NCBI RefSeq assembly: GCF_023053635.1
Contig: NC_086180.1
Coordinates: 88,203,447 to 88,267,446 of the forward strand
Source: Elgaria multicarinata webbii
Lineage: Eukaryota; Chordata; Lepidosauria; Squamata; Anguidae
Length of the DNA: 64,000 nucleotides
Direction: 5' to 3'
A program made the translations under genes and the position numbers. Shown piece after piece: positions 46,150-57,985 of this stretch (the stretch's first letter is position 1; each line of letters opens with the position of its first letter). A model generated the notes under the pieces. It saw only the letters and a program-made list of their open reading frames with translations, was not told the DNA's origin and made no database searches.

Positions 46150-46270
46150 ATGGCCGCCGCGGCTCCCGCTCCTGGCGCCTCGCAGTGCCGGAGCCCCCGC
46201 TGCACGGCGGAGCGCAGGGGAGTCCGCCGCGAACTCGACTCCTGGCGGCACCGGCTCATGCACTGTGTGG
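46150..46270 (+). CDS. LCORL: LCORL first coding exon (partial gene)
   Basis: Forty codons plus one base, ending at a consensus splice donor. LCORL is a nuclear DNA-binding transcriptional corepressor-like protein, known in mammals for association with body size. The exon begins [10 protein letters not shown] and carries [12 protein letters not shown] (residues 13-24) and [15 protein letters not shown] (residues 26-40), which I recognise from memory as the conserved LCORL amino terminus; the next residues in the family (GFESILEG) would come from exon 2. The exon ends one base into the glycine codon, so intron 1 is phase 1. The ATG is the first in frame after a TGA at 46114-46116 and sits inside a CpG island, so the start is well supported. 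Mammalian LCORL has a long alanine run here; this copy has only four alanines and then PAPGA. The paralogue LCOR has a related amino terminus and is the main alternative. No coding neighbour lies upstream. Confidence 0.82.
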
Positions 46271-46276
46271 GTAAGG
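46269..46276 (+). other. LCORL: LCORL exon 1 splice donor
   Basis: The exon ends GTGTGG and is followed by gtaagg, close to the vertebrate donor consensus. It falls exactly where LCORL homology stops, within the Val-Gly pair. Confidence 0.85.
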
Positions 46277-47138
46277 CAGAGAGAAGGGGGGCTGCGTGAA
46301 GGGGAGGTGTTGGGGGGAGGGCAGTGGGGGGGGATGGGGAGGGTCGTGAGGGGAGCAAAGCGGCTCGGTCGTCGTCGTCGTGATACGAAGAGCCGCGTAC
46401 AGGCTCGACTCCCCCTCAGGGCAAAGCGTGCCTGACCTGAGGGGGGATGGACGCACACACACGCCTACTGCTTCTTGTGGACCCAATTGTGTGTGTGGGG
46501 TGGGTTGTCCCTTTTGTCCGGGGCTCGTTCTTCTGGATAGTGTGTGCGCTGGGGTCCATCCGGGTGCGCCCGCCCCTTTAAGAGGGGAAGCCGCTCGTGC
46601 GTTGACGGTTGGGATTTGAAGTTCCCCCCTCCCTGTCTCCCTCCCTCGCGCTGGCCTGCGCCTCCCTTTCTCCCTCCCGGCGTTGTCATAACAACGGCAG
46701 TTCTCGCTCTTTTCTCCTCCTCCCCCCCTCCCAACCCACCCCCTGGGCTGTCCTGTGCCCAGGGTGGCTCCTTTGGCAAGGTGGAACCGGCCTCTTGTTA
46801 CTTTCTCTTCTGCTCCCCTACCCAGTAGTTCTTAATCTGTAACACTCCCCCCCCCCCCCAGCTTTGCTGGGTACAAATTCAGGTTTCCTTCCTGACTTCT
46901 TCTTCTAGGTGCTTTTTAGATGTACTTGCTATCATATGATCCAAGCTTATTCCTTGAGTTACAGATGTAGAGTGAGAGTGTGTGTGTCTGTATATGCTCA
47001 AGGATTTTGTTGAATTCTTGTAATTTATTGCAATCCTTGTAAACCCGATTCTTGTAATAGATGTATAGTCTGTTAAGGTTTGGGGGTCCCTTGAAATTTT
47101 TGCTGTATCGGTCTTTATCCAGAGGTGCTCCTACTATT

Positions 47139-47296
47139 TACCCTATTTCTTCGATTCTAAGATGCACTTTTTTCCCCATATAAACATCTCTTAAAATGGG
47201 GTGCGTCTTAGAATCGCGGGTATGTCTTAGGGTTTTTCGTTTCTGTTGGTGGTACTGAAATTAGTGTGCGTTTTACAATCGAAGAAATACAGTATT
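47139..47296. mobile_element. Palindromic MITE in LCORL intron 1
   Basis: About 156 bp with inverted ends around TATTTCTTCGATTCTAAGA and its near complement at 47270-47290. TATTTA occurs on both sides. Family not resolved, possibly Tc1/mariner-like or hAT-like. Confidence 0.6.
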
Positions 47297-49847
47297 TAGC
47301 ATCTCCAATAGCAAGATTAAGACAGCAGAGCTTAAGATGGACAGAGCTTACCCGTGGGGTGCAATTCATATTTATAAATGTAATAAATAGGGGAGTGCTA
47401 CTGTGCAAGCCCAATAAAAATTAATAGTGCATTTATTTATTTTCAGTATTTTATCATACTCATTAGACAAAAAGATATCAGGCTTATAATCTAAAATACA
47501 TGAAACAGGAGGGAAGAGGAGGGGGGAAGCAAGTTCAGGTACCAGTTCTTAGTCACAGTGTTCTTATAATACAGCTTCTGTTTGTTTCAGTGAGTTTGCA
47601 TGGGAGAAACGAACATGATGTTAGAGAGGGGTGGGAGAAGAATTGTTTTCTCCTGTTTGGCTTTTCCACCTTTAGTACCAAATTCTTTAAGTTTGCTCTG
47701 CATCTGTTGATACCTATTCTCTGTCAGGGCTGGGGCAGTATGCTTAGTAACGTTGTTTTTTTAGTCAGACGTGGATTTCTGAGCTTAAGGAAGGACAACA
47801 GAAATGCTCCCCTGCATGTGACCTAGACCCTTTACTTTAATTCTGACTCCTCCTTGGGATTGTGGGAAATCATTTTGCTTATTTAAGTGTATATAGAATG
47901 TAATCATACCCAACTGTATTAAGATGGGGTTTGAACTATCTTACGATCGCACTGTCGATCAAAACTCTACTTTCACATTGAACAGTTTAGGAGACTTGTT
48001 TTTCCTCGCTCCCCCATTTCATCTTAAGACTCAGACCATGCAGACATCCTGTGTTCAGCATCAAATCAGCTTTTAATACCCTCCTGCTTTTTGTAATATC
48101 TTGCTTGATAAAGAGATCTGGGGTCTCAAAAGGTTGCACTTTCTTGGGACCTTTCAGTTTGTGTAACAAAGGTATACTGATATGGAATATTCTTTGTCTT
48201 GTATATCTGTGTCTGTGGGGCATCAAGGATGGTATGAATTTTAAATCCACATTTAGGTAATATATTTATTAGGATCAACCAAAATTTACAAGGGGCTCAT
48301 TGTCCTACTGTTATCAGCTGAATCCCATTTAAATTAGTAGTACTCTAGCTTCTTTTTGTTTTGTGGCTAAGAATAAAGCTAATGTGATTTGGAAAGATAA
48401 GGATGAATTATATTCAAATAGCATTAGACAAAGAGTGAGGGTGGAGAATTAAGGATTCTTATTCTTTGGGGTTTAAGTCAAACTGACTTCAGTATAGTAA
48501 TTCTCACTGTTTTACAATGTTGGGTGTCATATATGGAACTTTTTAAGTGTCAGCCCCCACCCCACCCCCGGGTGCCCCACATTACATTTATCACTTGCAG
48601 ACCTAAAGGTCTTCTGTCTCCTGAAAATGGGGGCAGTCATTCTTCAGTGTGCACTAGGTAGGGAGGGGGAAAGACTTGTATTCCTTGCACAACAGAGTAG
48701 AGAAATACAGATTTTGAGTTGGATTTCCATTCTGCCCAATGTGCAAATACTGAGTGTATTAGGAACACAACTTTTATAGCTCTGGTGTGATGTTTCCTTT
48801 TATCCCCAGAAATAAAATACCATTGCTAGAGTTGAAATGTAGTACTTGTTGCTTATAGAGCAGTTGTTGAATCAAACATACACCTTGATTCATGAAATGT
48901 TCACAGCACATCAAAAATATGAACAGTCAAAGATAGTTTCCTGAAGGTAAGATGTTTGAAAACACTAATTCCACCTCTGTTTGTCTTCCAGGGAACCCAT
49001 ACATGTTTACAGAAGACGTGAGGTATATTCTAGGGTGTATATGGAACATTGGTTAGGTTTAACCCCAGCATTGCTCTTTACTAATAAGTGAACAGGGACC
49101 TTCCAATATGCTGAGCAAAGATCATTCATGGCCTGTGGCAGAAAGCTGTTCTGTTCCCTTTCATGGAAGGTGCCTCTGCCTGACTTTTGGGAATTCCTCT
49201 CTCCCCTCACACCACTGCTAACCCCATTCAGAATGGTCCCTGACCCCCGTGTAGCATTTTAAGGGGTCTAGCGGGGCTGCCATGCAGAGGAGGGAAATGT
49301 ATTTCTGTAGTTGTACTTGCCTAAATCTGCATCTAAATCGCTGAAATTGCTAGAGGCTGCAAGTGAACATTCTGCGAAAAAAGTGTTCAATTAGTATATC
49401 ACATTGGACACTTACACAAGCAACTCTACCTGGTTCATGTGGTGGAGTCTAATGCATTATGAAATTCTAGCAGTGCTTATTGCAAGGGTGCACTCTAATC
49501 TCTCTGAGGGGCAGTTGTCTGTTTTTACTTAGAGGGGACACATCACTATGCTAACCACAGAAATGTGTTTGCTTTTCTTTTTTAGGTTTCTTGGTTTCCT
49601 CTTTAATCCATTCTCTGTTCAACTTTTATCTGTGCACCTCATATCCTGCTGTCTCTTCTCTCTGCATTACTTGAAGTCTTTCTGAACCCCCTCTTGGTTT
49701 ATTCTCTTTTTCAATCTACAGTGCTTGTTCTGCATACTGTAGCACACACTTCCTTCTGTCTGCATCCCTACTTGCTATCTTCTCTTTTTTCCCACCCACA
49801 GGTTTTTCTGCAGCCCTATTTCTTAGTAACTTGGTTCGCATGTCATG

Positions 49848-50168
49848 ACATTTCCTGGGTTGTTTAATCTGGGTATTAGCTTGCTACCCAGGGGCAGCAA
49901 GCTAATGTACTGCCTCTTGCACACTTGTCACTTCTGCTTTTAGTCAACAACTCAGGAACACCCCATTCCTTGATAGTTATCCTTATGTGTGAACCCAGAA
50001 CTGTGGGTTTTTTTAGGGGTTAAACAAACCAAAGTTTATTCAATAGCAAACCATGGGCAATTGATTGAAAACTGAAGTGAGGAGTGCGTGGGAGGCAGTG
50101 CACTTGCTGCTGCTCAACCTCAACAATTCCCGGGTTGTTTAACCTGGGAATTGTCATTAAGTGTGAAT
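49848..50168. mobile_element. MITE-like palindromic element
   Basis: Starts near 'catgtcatgacatttcctggg' and ends near 'cccgggttgtttaacctggg', with 'ttgtttaa…ctggg' repeated in both orientations. Ends are not sharply defined. Confidence 0.5.
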
Positions 50169-50790
50169 TGGTGCTCCTCTTTTCCTATGCATCTCTGTAA
50201 GTTGTCCTCCTCTTTTCTCTCTCCTTATCATAACAGATTTTTTTACCCTATCTCTCAGCTGCCCGTACTAAGCAGGTGTCTGTATCTCCATTGCTAAATT
50301 ACCCACAGATCTTGTGTACCCTATAGAATTCTCTGTTCCCACCCACCTCACTTTCTTCTTTACTCTTCATTTTTGTTGTATTTCTGCCTATTTCCTCTCC
50401 CCTAGGCAACCCCAAAACAGAGAGGGCCACAGTTGGTGCCTAGTTTCCCTCCTTAACTTACGTGGTGTCTTATTGAGAGAGCTCTTACATTGTCTGAAAT
50501 TCTGATTGAATAGCTGATGAATGTGGGAACCATTTGGAAACAAATGTGGAAATTGAGAACCACAGTTTAATTTTACTGTTCTTATCCCCCAAAACAGCCT
50601 TAACAATTTGCTTGCTTTTGTCTGTTGTCCTTGATTGTAGGAAGCTAATTACTATGGCAATACATGCCTTGTGATTTGGAGTTGCAACTTTGCATACCTT
50701 GAACAGATGTGAGGATAGTAAACAGTGAAATAATGTATTGCAGCTCTTAAAAACTGCCTGATATTTAATGGAGGTAGCTTACTGAATAGG

Positions 50791-51051
50791 CTGAGTCGAC
50801 CCGAGCCGGCTGCCTGAAACCAGCTTCCGCTGGGATCGAACTCAGGCCGTGGGGAGAGTTTCGGCTGCAGAAACTGCTGCTTTACCGAAATGAGTACCCA
50901 GTTAGCTGGGGGAAAGGTAATAACGGCCGGGGAAGGCAACGGCAAACCACCCCGCTATAAGGCCTGCCAAGAAAACGTCAGCGAAAGCTGGCGTCCCTCC
51001 AAGAGTCAGTAATGACTCTGTGCTTGCACGAGAGGTTCCTTTCCTTTTTCC
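50791..51051 (+). mobile_element. Sauria/Bov-B-type SINE with inverted tRNA-like head
   Basis: 261 bp flanked by an exact 11-bp duplication TACTGAATAGG (50780-50790 and 51052-51062). The 3' part (50887-51051) is the + strand SINE body and tail, ending CAGTAATGACTCTGTGCTTG then a pyrimidine-rich terminus, similar to a Bov-B LINE end. The 5' part (50791-50886) is reversed: the pol III B box AGTTCGATCCC is on the minus strand (50832-50842). A head inverted relative to the tail between intact duplications suggests twin priming during insertion. The A box is partly lost. Confidence 0.75.
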
Positions 51052-51859
51052 TACTGAATAGGTAGCAAGTGATTGTTTTGAGTGATAAATTCTATTGTTG
51101 CACTTAATTTGGAGAAAAGTAAAGAAAGATTATGGGTAGTGATGATAGCTTGCTACATTTGGAATCTTGAATCTCTCTGGCACTTGTTTTAACACACATG
51201 ACCTGATCCATATGTAATGGCAATCCAGAATATTTATTGTTTCCTTTCTCAGAGTTTACCCATGATTTGTCTGCCAGATAATCATGCAAGGTGTAGGTTA
51301 TTTATAACTAATTTCTGTGTTATTTAAATCTGTACTCCTTTGCCCACTTCCTCTCTGTATCCCAAATGCTTTTGCAATGCTGTAGTCCTAGCATGTAGAA
51401 GGTTCTTGCCCGCCACCTCTTTAGCCTGGTGATATGTTATGAACACCACAGTATGGAGATAGTGTTTCCTCTTTTTTGAGGAAAGTACTGGAGGAAGTTT
51501 AAACATTAAGAGATGTGAACACCTACACAGATTTGGGATTTTCATTGTTTTTTGCCTTTCCTGAGCTTGGATATGGAAAAGTGAGCTTCATGTTGCAGAA
51601 TGTTTTCAGTATTTAGGAGTTATCTGGGAAAGAGCAAAGCACAGGTCTTTCTTTTGAAGCTTGGTGTCAAGCTATTATTCCAGGAGTCTCCAACCTTTTT
51701 GGACCAATGGGCACATTTGGAAATTTGAGAAACTGTTGTGGGCACCATCACAAATGGCTCCCATGGAGTATGTGGCTAGTCCCATAATGGTAGCTGTGGG
51801 GGCCTGGCTAGTCAAAAAACAAATCACTTAAGAAACCAAATACAAGTAGAGGAAGAGTC

Positions 51860-53085
51860 TAAACTTCAAAGCCATTGACTATGGTATCCTCCTCGATTGA
51901 CTCCATTGGATGGGTGTTGGAGGCACTGTGTTCTGGTGGTTCTGGTCCTCTACCTGTATGGTCGATTTCAGAGATTAACATTGGGTGATCGTTTCTCAGC
52001 CCCTTGGCAATTAAGCCATAGGGTACCACAAGGCACCATCTTGTTACCACAGGGCACCATCTTTCCCCAATTTGTTTAACATCTATAGGAAGCCTTTATA
52101 TAGTCATAAGGGGATTTGGAGCAAAGTGCTATCAGTACACCAATGACATACAGCTCTACCTCCCTGTGAATCAGGAGAGCCTGTGCAAGTTCTAGATTAA
52201 TGCCTAAAATCAGTAACGGGCTGGATGGGGGCCAATAAACTGAAGCTGAATCCTGGCAAGACGGAAGTCCTGTGGGTAAGTGGTTCCCGAGTCTGGTAAA
52301 TAGGCTCATTGCCTGTTCTGGATGGGGTTGCACTTCTTCTGAAAGATCAGGTTCGTAGTTTGGAGGTACTCTTGGATCCATCTCTGTCACTGGAGTCTCA
52401 AGTGGCCGTGGCAGCTCAGAGTGCCTTTTAACAGCTTTGGCCGGCTTGCCAACTACAGCCTCTTCTGGACAGGGATAGCTTGGCCATAGTGGTTCTGGCA
52501 TTAGTAACCTCAGGACTGGATTACTGCAATGCATAATATGTGGGACTGCCCTTAAGTCTGCTTTGGAAGCTGGAGCTAGCTCAGAACGCAGCAGATCGGC
52601 TGTTGTCTGGAGCTGCCTTTAACTCCTTTGCTTAGGGAATTTCACTGGCTACCTATTGGCTAACGGGTCAGGTTTAGGGTTTTGGTACTAGTACCAAAAC
52701 AACTTGGGACCAGGATACCTGAGAGAGTGCCTTCTCCCTTACCAGCCTGCCTGATTACTGAAGTGGTCGGAAGGCATACTTCTGGTGGTTCCACATGGAC
52801 CTATGGCCTGCCTTTAGTGTAGCGGCCCCTTCTCTGTGGAACTCCCTGCCACTGGAGGTCAGGCAGACACCAACCCTAGGCTGCTTCCAGCGCCTCCTGA
52901 AAACAACTATTTTGAGAAGCCTTCTTTAGCTGACTAGCCACTATTTTTCTGGTTCCTTTGTTTTTAAATTGAACAATTTAAATTTGGTTTTTTAATCTTT
53001 TACTGTTTATACCTATGTTCACCACTCTGGAATCTGTGTTAGACAATTGAGCAGTATATTGATGATGATGATGATGATGATGATA
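51860..53085 (+). mobile_element. Older L2-like LINE, 3' part
   Basis: Recognisable in translation despite stops and shifts: NKLKLNPGKTEVLWV (about 52235-52280), VRSLEVLLDPSLSLESQV (about 52350-52400) and SGLDYCNA (about 52510-52535). Ends in (GAT)n at 53058-53085. It lies inside the hAT element 51681-53999. Confidence 0.8.
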
Positions 53086-53311
53086 ATGCCGATCCCCATA
53101 TTTGACCCCACAGAAGCACAACAAAATAGCCATTTAATTTTGCAACCCTGTACATGCTTACATTGCTCTGCTAATCCAGCCTACCCACACACCCTTTCCC
53201 AGCCCCAAAGGAAAGGAATTTTTCCCCTACCTTTGGCCCCAGGCTCAGCCACTCCATTCTCTTCCTGGCATTCCTATCTCCTCTGCTGTTGGAGCTCCAC
53301 CTGGGAAGGTG

Positions 53312-53340
<29 letters not shown>
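53312..53340 (+). repeat. (GT)n microsatellite
   Basis: About 14 units, inside the hAT-like element 51681-53999. Confidence 0.9.
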
Positions 53341-53342
<2 letters not shown>

Positions 53343-56204
53343 GAACAAAAGAAGAAGCTGGGAAGGCAGAGAAAAATAACTATGATAAGAAGAGAAGAAA
53401 TAGTGAGATAAAGGGGTGAGGAAAAGAAAGAGCAAGGCTAGAGGCTGGAAGGGAGGGGGAAATAGAGAAATATCAAGCCTAGAGGCTAGGAGCGGGGAAG
53501 AAGGCAAGTTGAAGAGGTGTGGGGGAGAGAAAGAGCAGGGCTAGAGGCTGGGGAAAATAGGCAAAGGAGTAGAGAAAGTGGGGCTAGAGGCTAGATGGGG
53601 GGAAGAGAGTGAGAAAGAGGTGTGAGTAGAGAGAACAAGGCTAGGGGCTTGTGGAGAGAAACAGCAAGGTTATAGGGAGGGGGAAATAGCAAGGCAAAGG
53701 CGAGGGAGTGAGAGAGCGAGAAAAGGGGTTGTGGAGAAAGAAATACCAAGGCTGGGAGGGGGAGAGCATGCGTGCAAAGGGGAAAAAAAGATTGAGTGGG
53801 GTATGGAAGCAACACGTTCTCTCTTTCTGAACTGTAGATCAGTGGCAAGTTCAGGAATAAGAAGGAGAACCTGGTGTCCTAAAGTTTTTCATGTTTATTG
53901 GTAACAATACATTTTTGAAGGGGGCAGGGAATGGTGAGCTTTGCAGGCGCCATTAGAGGCGCCTGCAAATCCCTGCAGGCGCTGCATTGGTAACCCCTGT
54001 ATTAGTCTAATAGGATCTTTGACTCCTCAAAAACAGTTTGTAAGTGGACAGAGAAACAGACTTATTCAATGTTCAAAATAAGCAAAATATTCAATTCCGA
54101 AAGCCATATGCATTGCAGGCCACAAATGGCCTTTCATCAGGGGAACTGTATGTGATTAAACAATGTTTGTTTTGTCAAGGTGTATGTCTTGGAAGATACA
54201 AACTTCATGTAAGTGAGCGTAATACTTTAAGTCCCTTCTTTTAGAGAGAGAAAGTCTTTGCTGTTGCTTAATATTTGTATATTAATACACAGCACAGAAA
54301 TGGATCTGTGTGTGAAACTTCTTGAACAGTGGAAGTTTAGTATCAAAGGCCCTTTCTACACCTAAGGGTTGTCCCAGGGAAATGGAGGGTTTGTCCCTGC
54401 CTGATCTGGGGATATAGGGCTAGTGTAAGTATGCCCAAAGACTCTTGCTCTTTCAGATGATGATTCTAATTAAAAACTTGCAATATATATTAGTATTAGC
54501 ACTATCATATCATAGCAATCTTGCAGTGAAGCATTCCATCGTTATGATGAAAGATCAGAATACTTCCCATTTGAAACCAGATACCTCAGTTTACTTTGCT
54601 TTTTATACATAGCCATTTTATTTGCTGCAAGGCTGGACATTTGCTGTCCCCTTGGCTGAGACTAGTGCAATCTATTCCTTTAATATTATTCTCTTGGCTG
54701 CCTTTCAGAGATTTCCTGGCAGTAACACCTCTTGTCTATTATTTCGTGCCTAACTTGATGGATGATACCTTAACTTTAATTTTCCAGAGATTCAGTGATC
54801 TTTTCAACATAGTACTCGAATAAGTGGGTTTCCCCAAAAAACTGCAAGCAGAAGAGAGCAAAGAGAGGCCGCCTCCTGCTGTCCTCCTTAGCTTCTATTT
54901 CCTTCTTGCTTATGCCTCCTATGTTCCACCCACCTCATCCCAACTCTTTTTCTTAACACCTCTGTTGTATTTGGGCCTGAGGAAGGAAAACACATGCCTA
55001 TTGAAGGATGCCAGTTTGGATTTCTTGAAAATATTTCCAGTGTCTTTGTAGAGCGGGTCCTTTGTTTCATCCTATGCTCAAGCAAGTGAGAGGGCTTCAC
55101 GGTCTCCAAATTGGTTGGCTGCTACCTTCAAAATCACGAGAATAATTTCTGCCTCCGAGAAAACTCAATTCTCTCTTCTTCTCCCGCACCCCAAGCACAA
55201 ATATTTTTGTGACTGAAGGAGGCTGTCCACTCAACCTCCTTGCATTCTCCAAGTTTTCAATGTGGGTAAGGAACTTCTGGGGGATATCCCGCTTGTTTCC
55301 TGTCAGACCATTCAAACTTCTAGCTTTGCAGGGCACTTGTCCTCCAAGTCTAATTCACTGCTGAAAGGATCTAAAGGGAGAATAAGTGGAAGTCCCCCTT
55401 TTCACTATAAAGATCCTGTAGCTTAGAGGATATTTATGTCAGAATGTGTATCCTCCATACCCTGCCAAAAGTCAAAGCCTGAAGGCTTCATCCTGGAGTC
55501 CTCAGCACTAGCCAGCAACCATTCCATCAGTCTGCAACAAGAGAGAAGGGAACCTGAGAGACCAGTTGCCTTTGGCTCTTCTTTTCTCTCATCTGTCACC
55601 TACTGGGCTACTTGAACTGTTTCCGTGCAAGCTGGTCATTATAAGAACTGGTTGCCTGCTTTTTTCCTCCTGTTGCCTGACCCCTTTTTTTCTGGGAAGG
55701 GACTCTCATTTTGTTTTTGTTGATCTGTAAGCCACTCTGGGAGCCATATAGGTGAAGATGGGGTAAAACACCTTTAGAGATATAAAGGTGGTGCCTATGT
55801 GCTGCTCAGGTTTCCCAGGCAATATGCGAGCATAGCACTCAGTCCTGTTAGTTTGATGGTATGGTGACAGATTAGAGGACAAACAGGGTAGGTATCATTC
55901 TTCAACATGTGAACAGACACAGTTTAAACTAGAATGGTATCCACATGCAGCCACCCCTCTACTTTCCTTGGATGGGAGTTGTTGCATGTCCTTTCAATTG
56001 TAATGTTTACGCAATAATATCACATGAATCTGCATGTACTGGAACATACCAGCAGCACTTGGCATTAAAGACCACAATTTCTTAAAATGATGAATACCTG
56101 ATTCATACCCCACCACTAAATGAATTGCTACAGGTACAAGTCTTTGCCAGTGTCATCTGTCAGAAGAACTACTACTTGGTAGAAGTACCTATGCTGAAGA
56201 GTTC

Positions 56205-57411
56205 TTATCTTTCAGCGTGTTGGCTAATGGCAGCTCGTCTTCCTCCTTTCCCCTTTCAGTAGGGGTTCCGCAAGGCTCGGTGCTTGGCCCGTTGTTGTTT
56301 TCCTTATACATGTTGCCCTTGGGCAAGCTTATTCAATCTCATGGCCTCCAATATCATCTGTATGCCGATGATACACAACTATATCTGTCATCTCTGGAAC
56401 TTTCTCCTGATGTTCACGATCGTATCTCGGCATGTCTTTCAGATATCTCAGCTTGGCTGCTTCATCGTCGTTTGAAACTTAATATGGCAAAGACTGAATT
56501 GCTTGTTTTTCCTCCTAAACCTTCTCCTCATCTCTCATTCTCTCTTACTGTCAATGATGTTACGCTTACTCCGGTCAAGGAAGCTCGTAGCCTTGGCTTT
56601 ATATTTGACTCCTCGCTCTCCTTTATTCCTCATATTGAGGCAGTAGCTAAATCTTGTCGTTTTTTCCTGTATAATATTGCCAGGATTCGATCATTTTTGT
56701 CTGTCTCTTCTGCCAAGACGCTTGTTCATGCGCTGGTTATTTCACGGTTGGACTACTGCAACCTTCTTCTCTCTGGCCTTCCTTCTTCTCACATCAGTCT
56801 GTTGGTTTCTGTTCACCACTCTGCCGCAAAGATCATCTTCTTGGCTCGCCGCTCTGACCATGTTACTCCGCTTCTGAAATCTCTTCATTGGCTTCCAATT
56901 CACTTCAGAATCCAATATAAACTTCTCCTGTTAACCTTCAAAGCTTTTCACGGTCTAGCTCCTTCCTATCTCTCCTCTCTCATCTCACACTATTGCCCCG
57001 CTCGTGCTCTTCGCTCCTCTGATGCCATGTTTCTCGCCTGCCCAAGGGCCTCTACTTCCCTTGCTTGGCTCCGTCCATTTTCTTCTGCTGCCCCTTACGC
57101 CTGGAACGCTCTTCCAGAACATTTGAGAACTACAAGTTCAATTGCAGCTTTTAAAGCTCAACTAAAAACTTTTCTTTTTCCTAAAGCTTTTAAAACTTGA
57201 TGTTGTGCGGACTTTATACTGTTAGTTTTACCCTACCCTGTGCCTGCTTACCCTACCCTGTGCCTGTTTGCATTCTCTTCCCCTCCTTATTGTTTTACTA
57301 TGATTTTATTAGATTGTAAGCCTATGCGGCAGGGCCTTGCTATTTACTGTTTTACTCTGTACAGCACCATGTACATTGATGGTGCTATATAAATAAATAA
57401 TAATAATAATC
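56205..57411 (+). mobile_element. Young L2-like LINE, 5'-truncated, copy 2
   Basis: Open frame of 327 codons to a stop at 57198-57200 covering the RT palm and thumb and the C-terminal domain: [17 protein letters not shown] (about residues 17-33), the catalytic YADDTQLYL (about 48-56), then [12 protein letters not shown] and RLDYCNLLL. The endonuclease and RT fingers are missing through 5' truncation at about 56205. The 3' end reads 'gatggtgctatataaataa', the L2-type terminus, with a TAA tail. The open frame and near identity to copy 1 indicate recent activity. Confidence 0.93.
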
Positions 57412-57647
57412 TTATTGCCTACCTACTCAGCTTCTTGACCTCATCTTAGTGGGCTTAGGTGGGGTCAGTGAATAAGCTTCTAATATAATCTTCAGCCTTG
57501 TATCTGAGGTAATAGTTTTGTTGAGAAAGTTGTATTGAATTCCAAGTATTATACACCTTGTGTAATAATTGGAGCTTGTGCTCTGTTTTCATTAACTCAT
57601 GATATAGCTAAGTAGTAGATTCTCCTATGATGGATAGGCTAATAGCA

Positions 57648-57985
57648 GGGATCCAACCTTTTTGGTCTGTGGGTGCATTTGGAAATTTAAGAAACTATCT
57701 GGGGCATCACCACAAAATGGCTGCCATGAGAGGCATGGCAAAAGATTAGTGACCTGCTCAAAAGAATTGAGTAGAAGGCAGATAATGGGGTCTCGAGCTC
57801 CAACACACTAAACAACTGCTTTTAACCCACAGTTTTCAGTACCAACAAAGACCTATTTCAAAGCAATCTTAGCTGCAGGTATGAAATGTGTCTTCTTTTT
57901 TTTAAAGATGGACAGAGTAATAAGGCAATAGGGCAGGTGATAAGCTGTCCAGGTGCACATTGTTGCCACAGGCACCGTCTTGCAT
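57648..57985. mobile_element. Fragmentary copy of the hAT-like 'cagg…ccaaccttttt' family
   Basis: The left part resembles 51681-51770 ('ccaacctttttgg…gcatttggaaattt…aaatggctgccatg') and the right part resembles its right end ('gttgccacaggcaccgtcttgc'). No clean target duplication seen. Confidence 0.5.

Larger units (their letters stand above)
45780..46700 (+). promoter_or_regulatory. LCORL: CpG-island promoter and 5' UTR of LCORL
   Basis: This is the most CpG-dense non-repeat sequence in the window; it begins just after an AT microsatellite and fades in early intron 1. It contains GC boxes, an NRF1-type palindrome and a ZNF143/THAP11-type motif, with no TATA box in the expected place. This is typical of a broadly expressed TATA-less promoter. 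The transcription start cannot be fixed from sequence; it probably lies between about 45.9 and 46.14 kb. The long open frames on both strands here are by-products of GC richness. Confidence 0.8.
51681..53999. mobile_element. hAT-like element split by an L2-like LINE
   Basis: Left end CAGGAGTCTCCAACC, right end complementary to CAGGGGTTACCAATG, flanked by TATTATTC (51673-51680) and TATTAGTC (54000-54007), seven of eight bases equal. The outer parts are typical of a squamate non-coding DNA element; the LINE at 51860-53085 accounts for half of it. A purine-rich (GGGGAGAAAG-like) stretch fills about 53340-53800. A related fragment lies at 57648-57985. Confidence 0.65.

Noticed and set aside
46682-46695. 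GTTGTCATAACAAC as an RFX X-box
   Set aside because: It lacks key bases of the RGYAAC half sites; probably chance.
45816-46820. Several 60-160 codon frames on both strands in the CpG island
   Set aside because: They overlap each other on opposite strands, have extreme Arg/Pro/Ala composition and cross the LCORL donor; they are GC-rich by-products.
48976-49021. Exon-like 'tttgtcttccag' followed by a short frame and 'gtatat'
   Set aside because: Tiny, no match to LCORL exon 2 (should start FESILEG), and the donor is weak.
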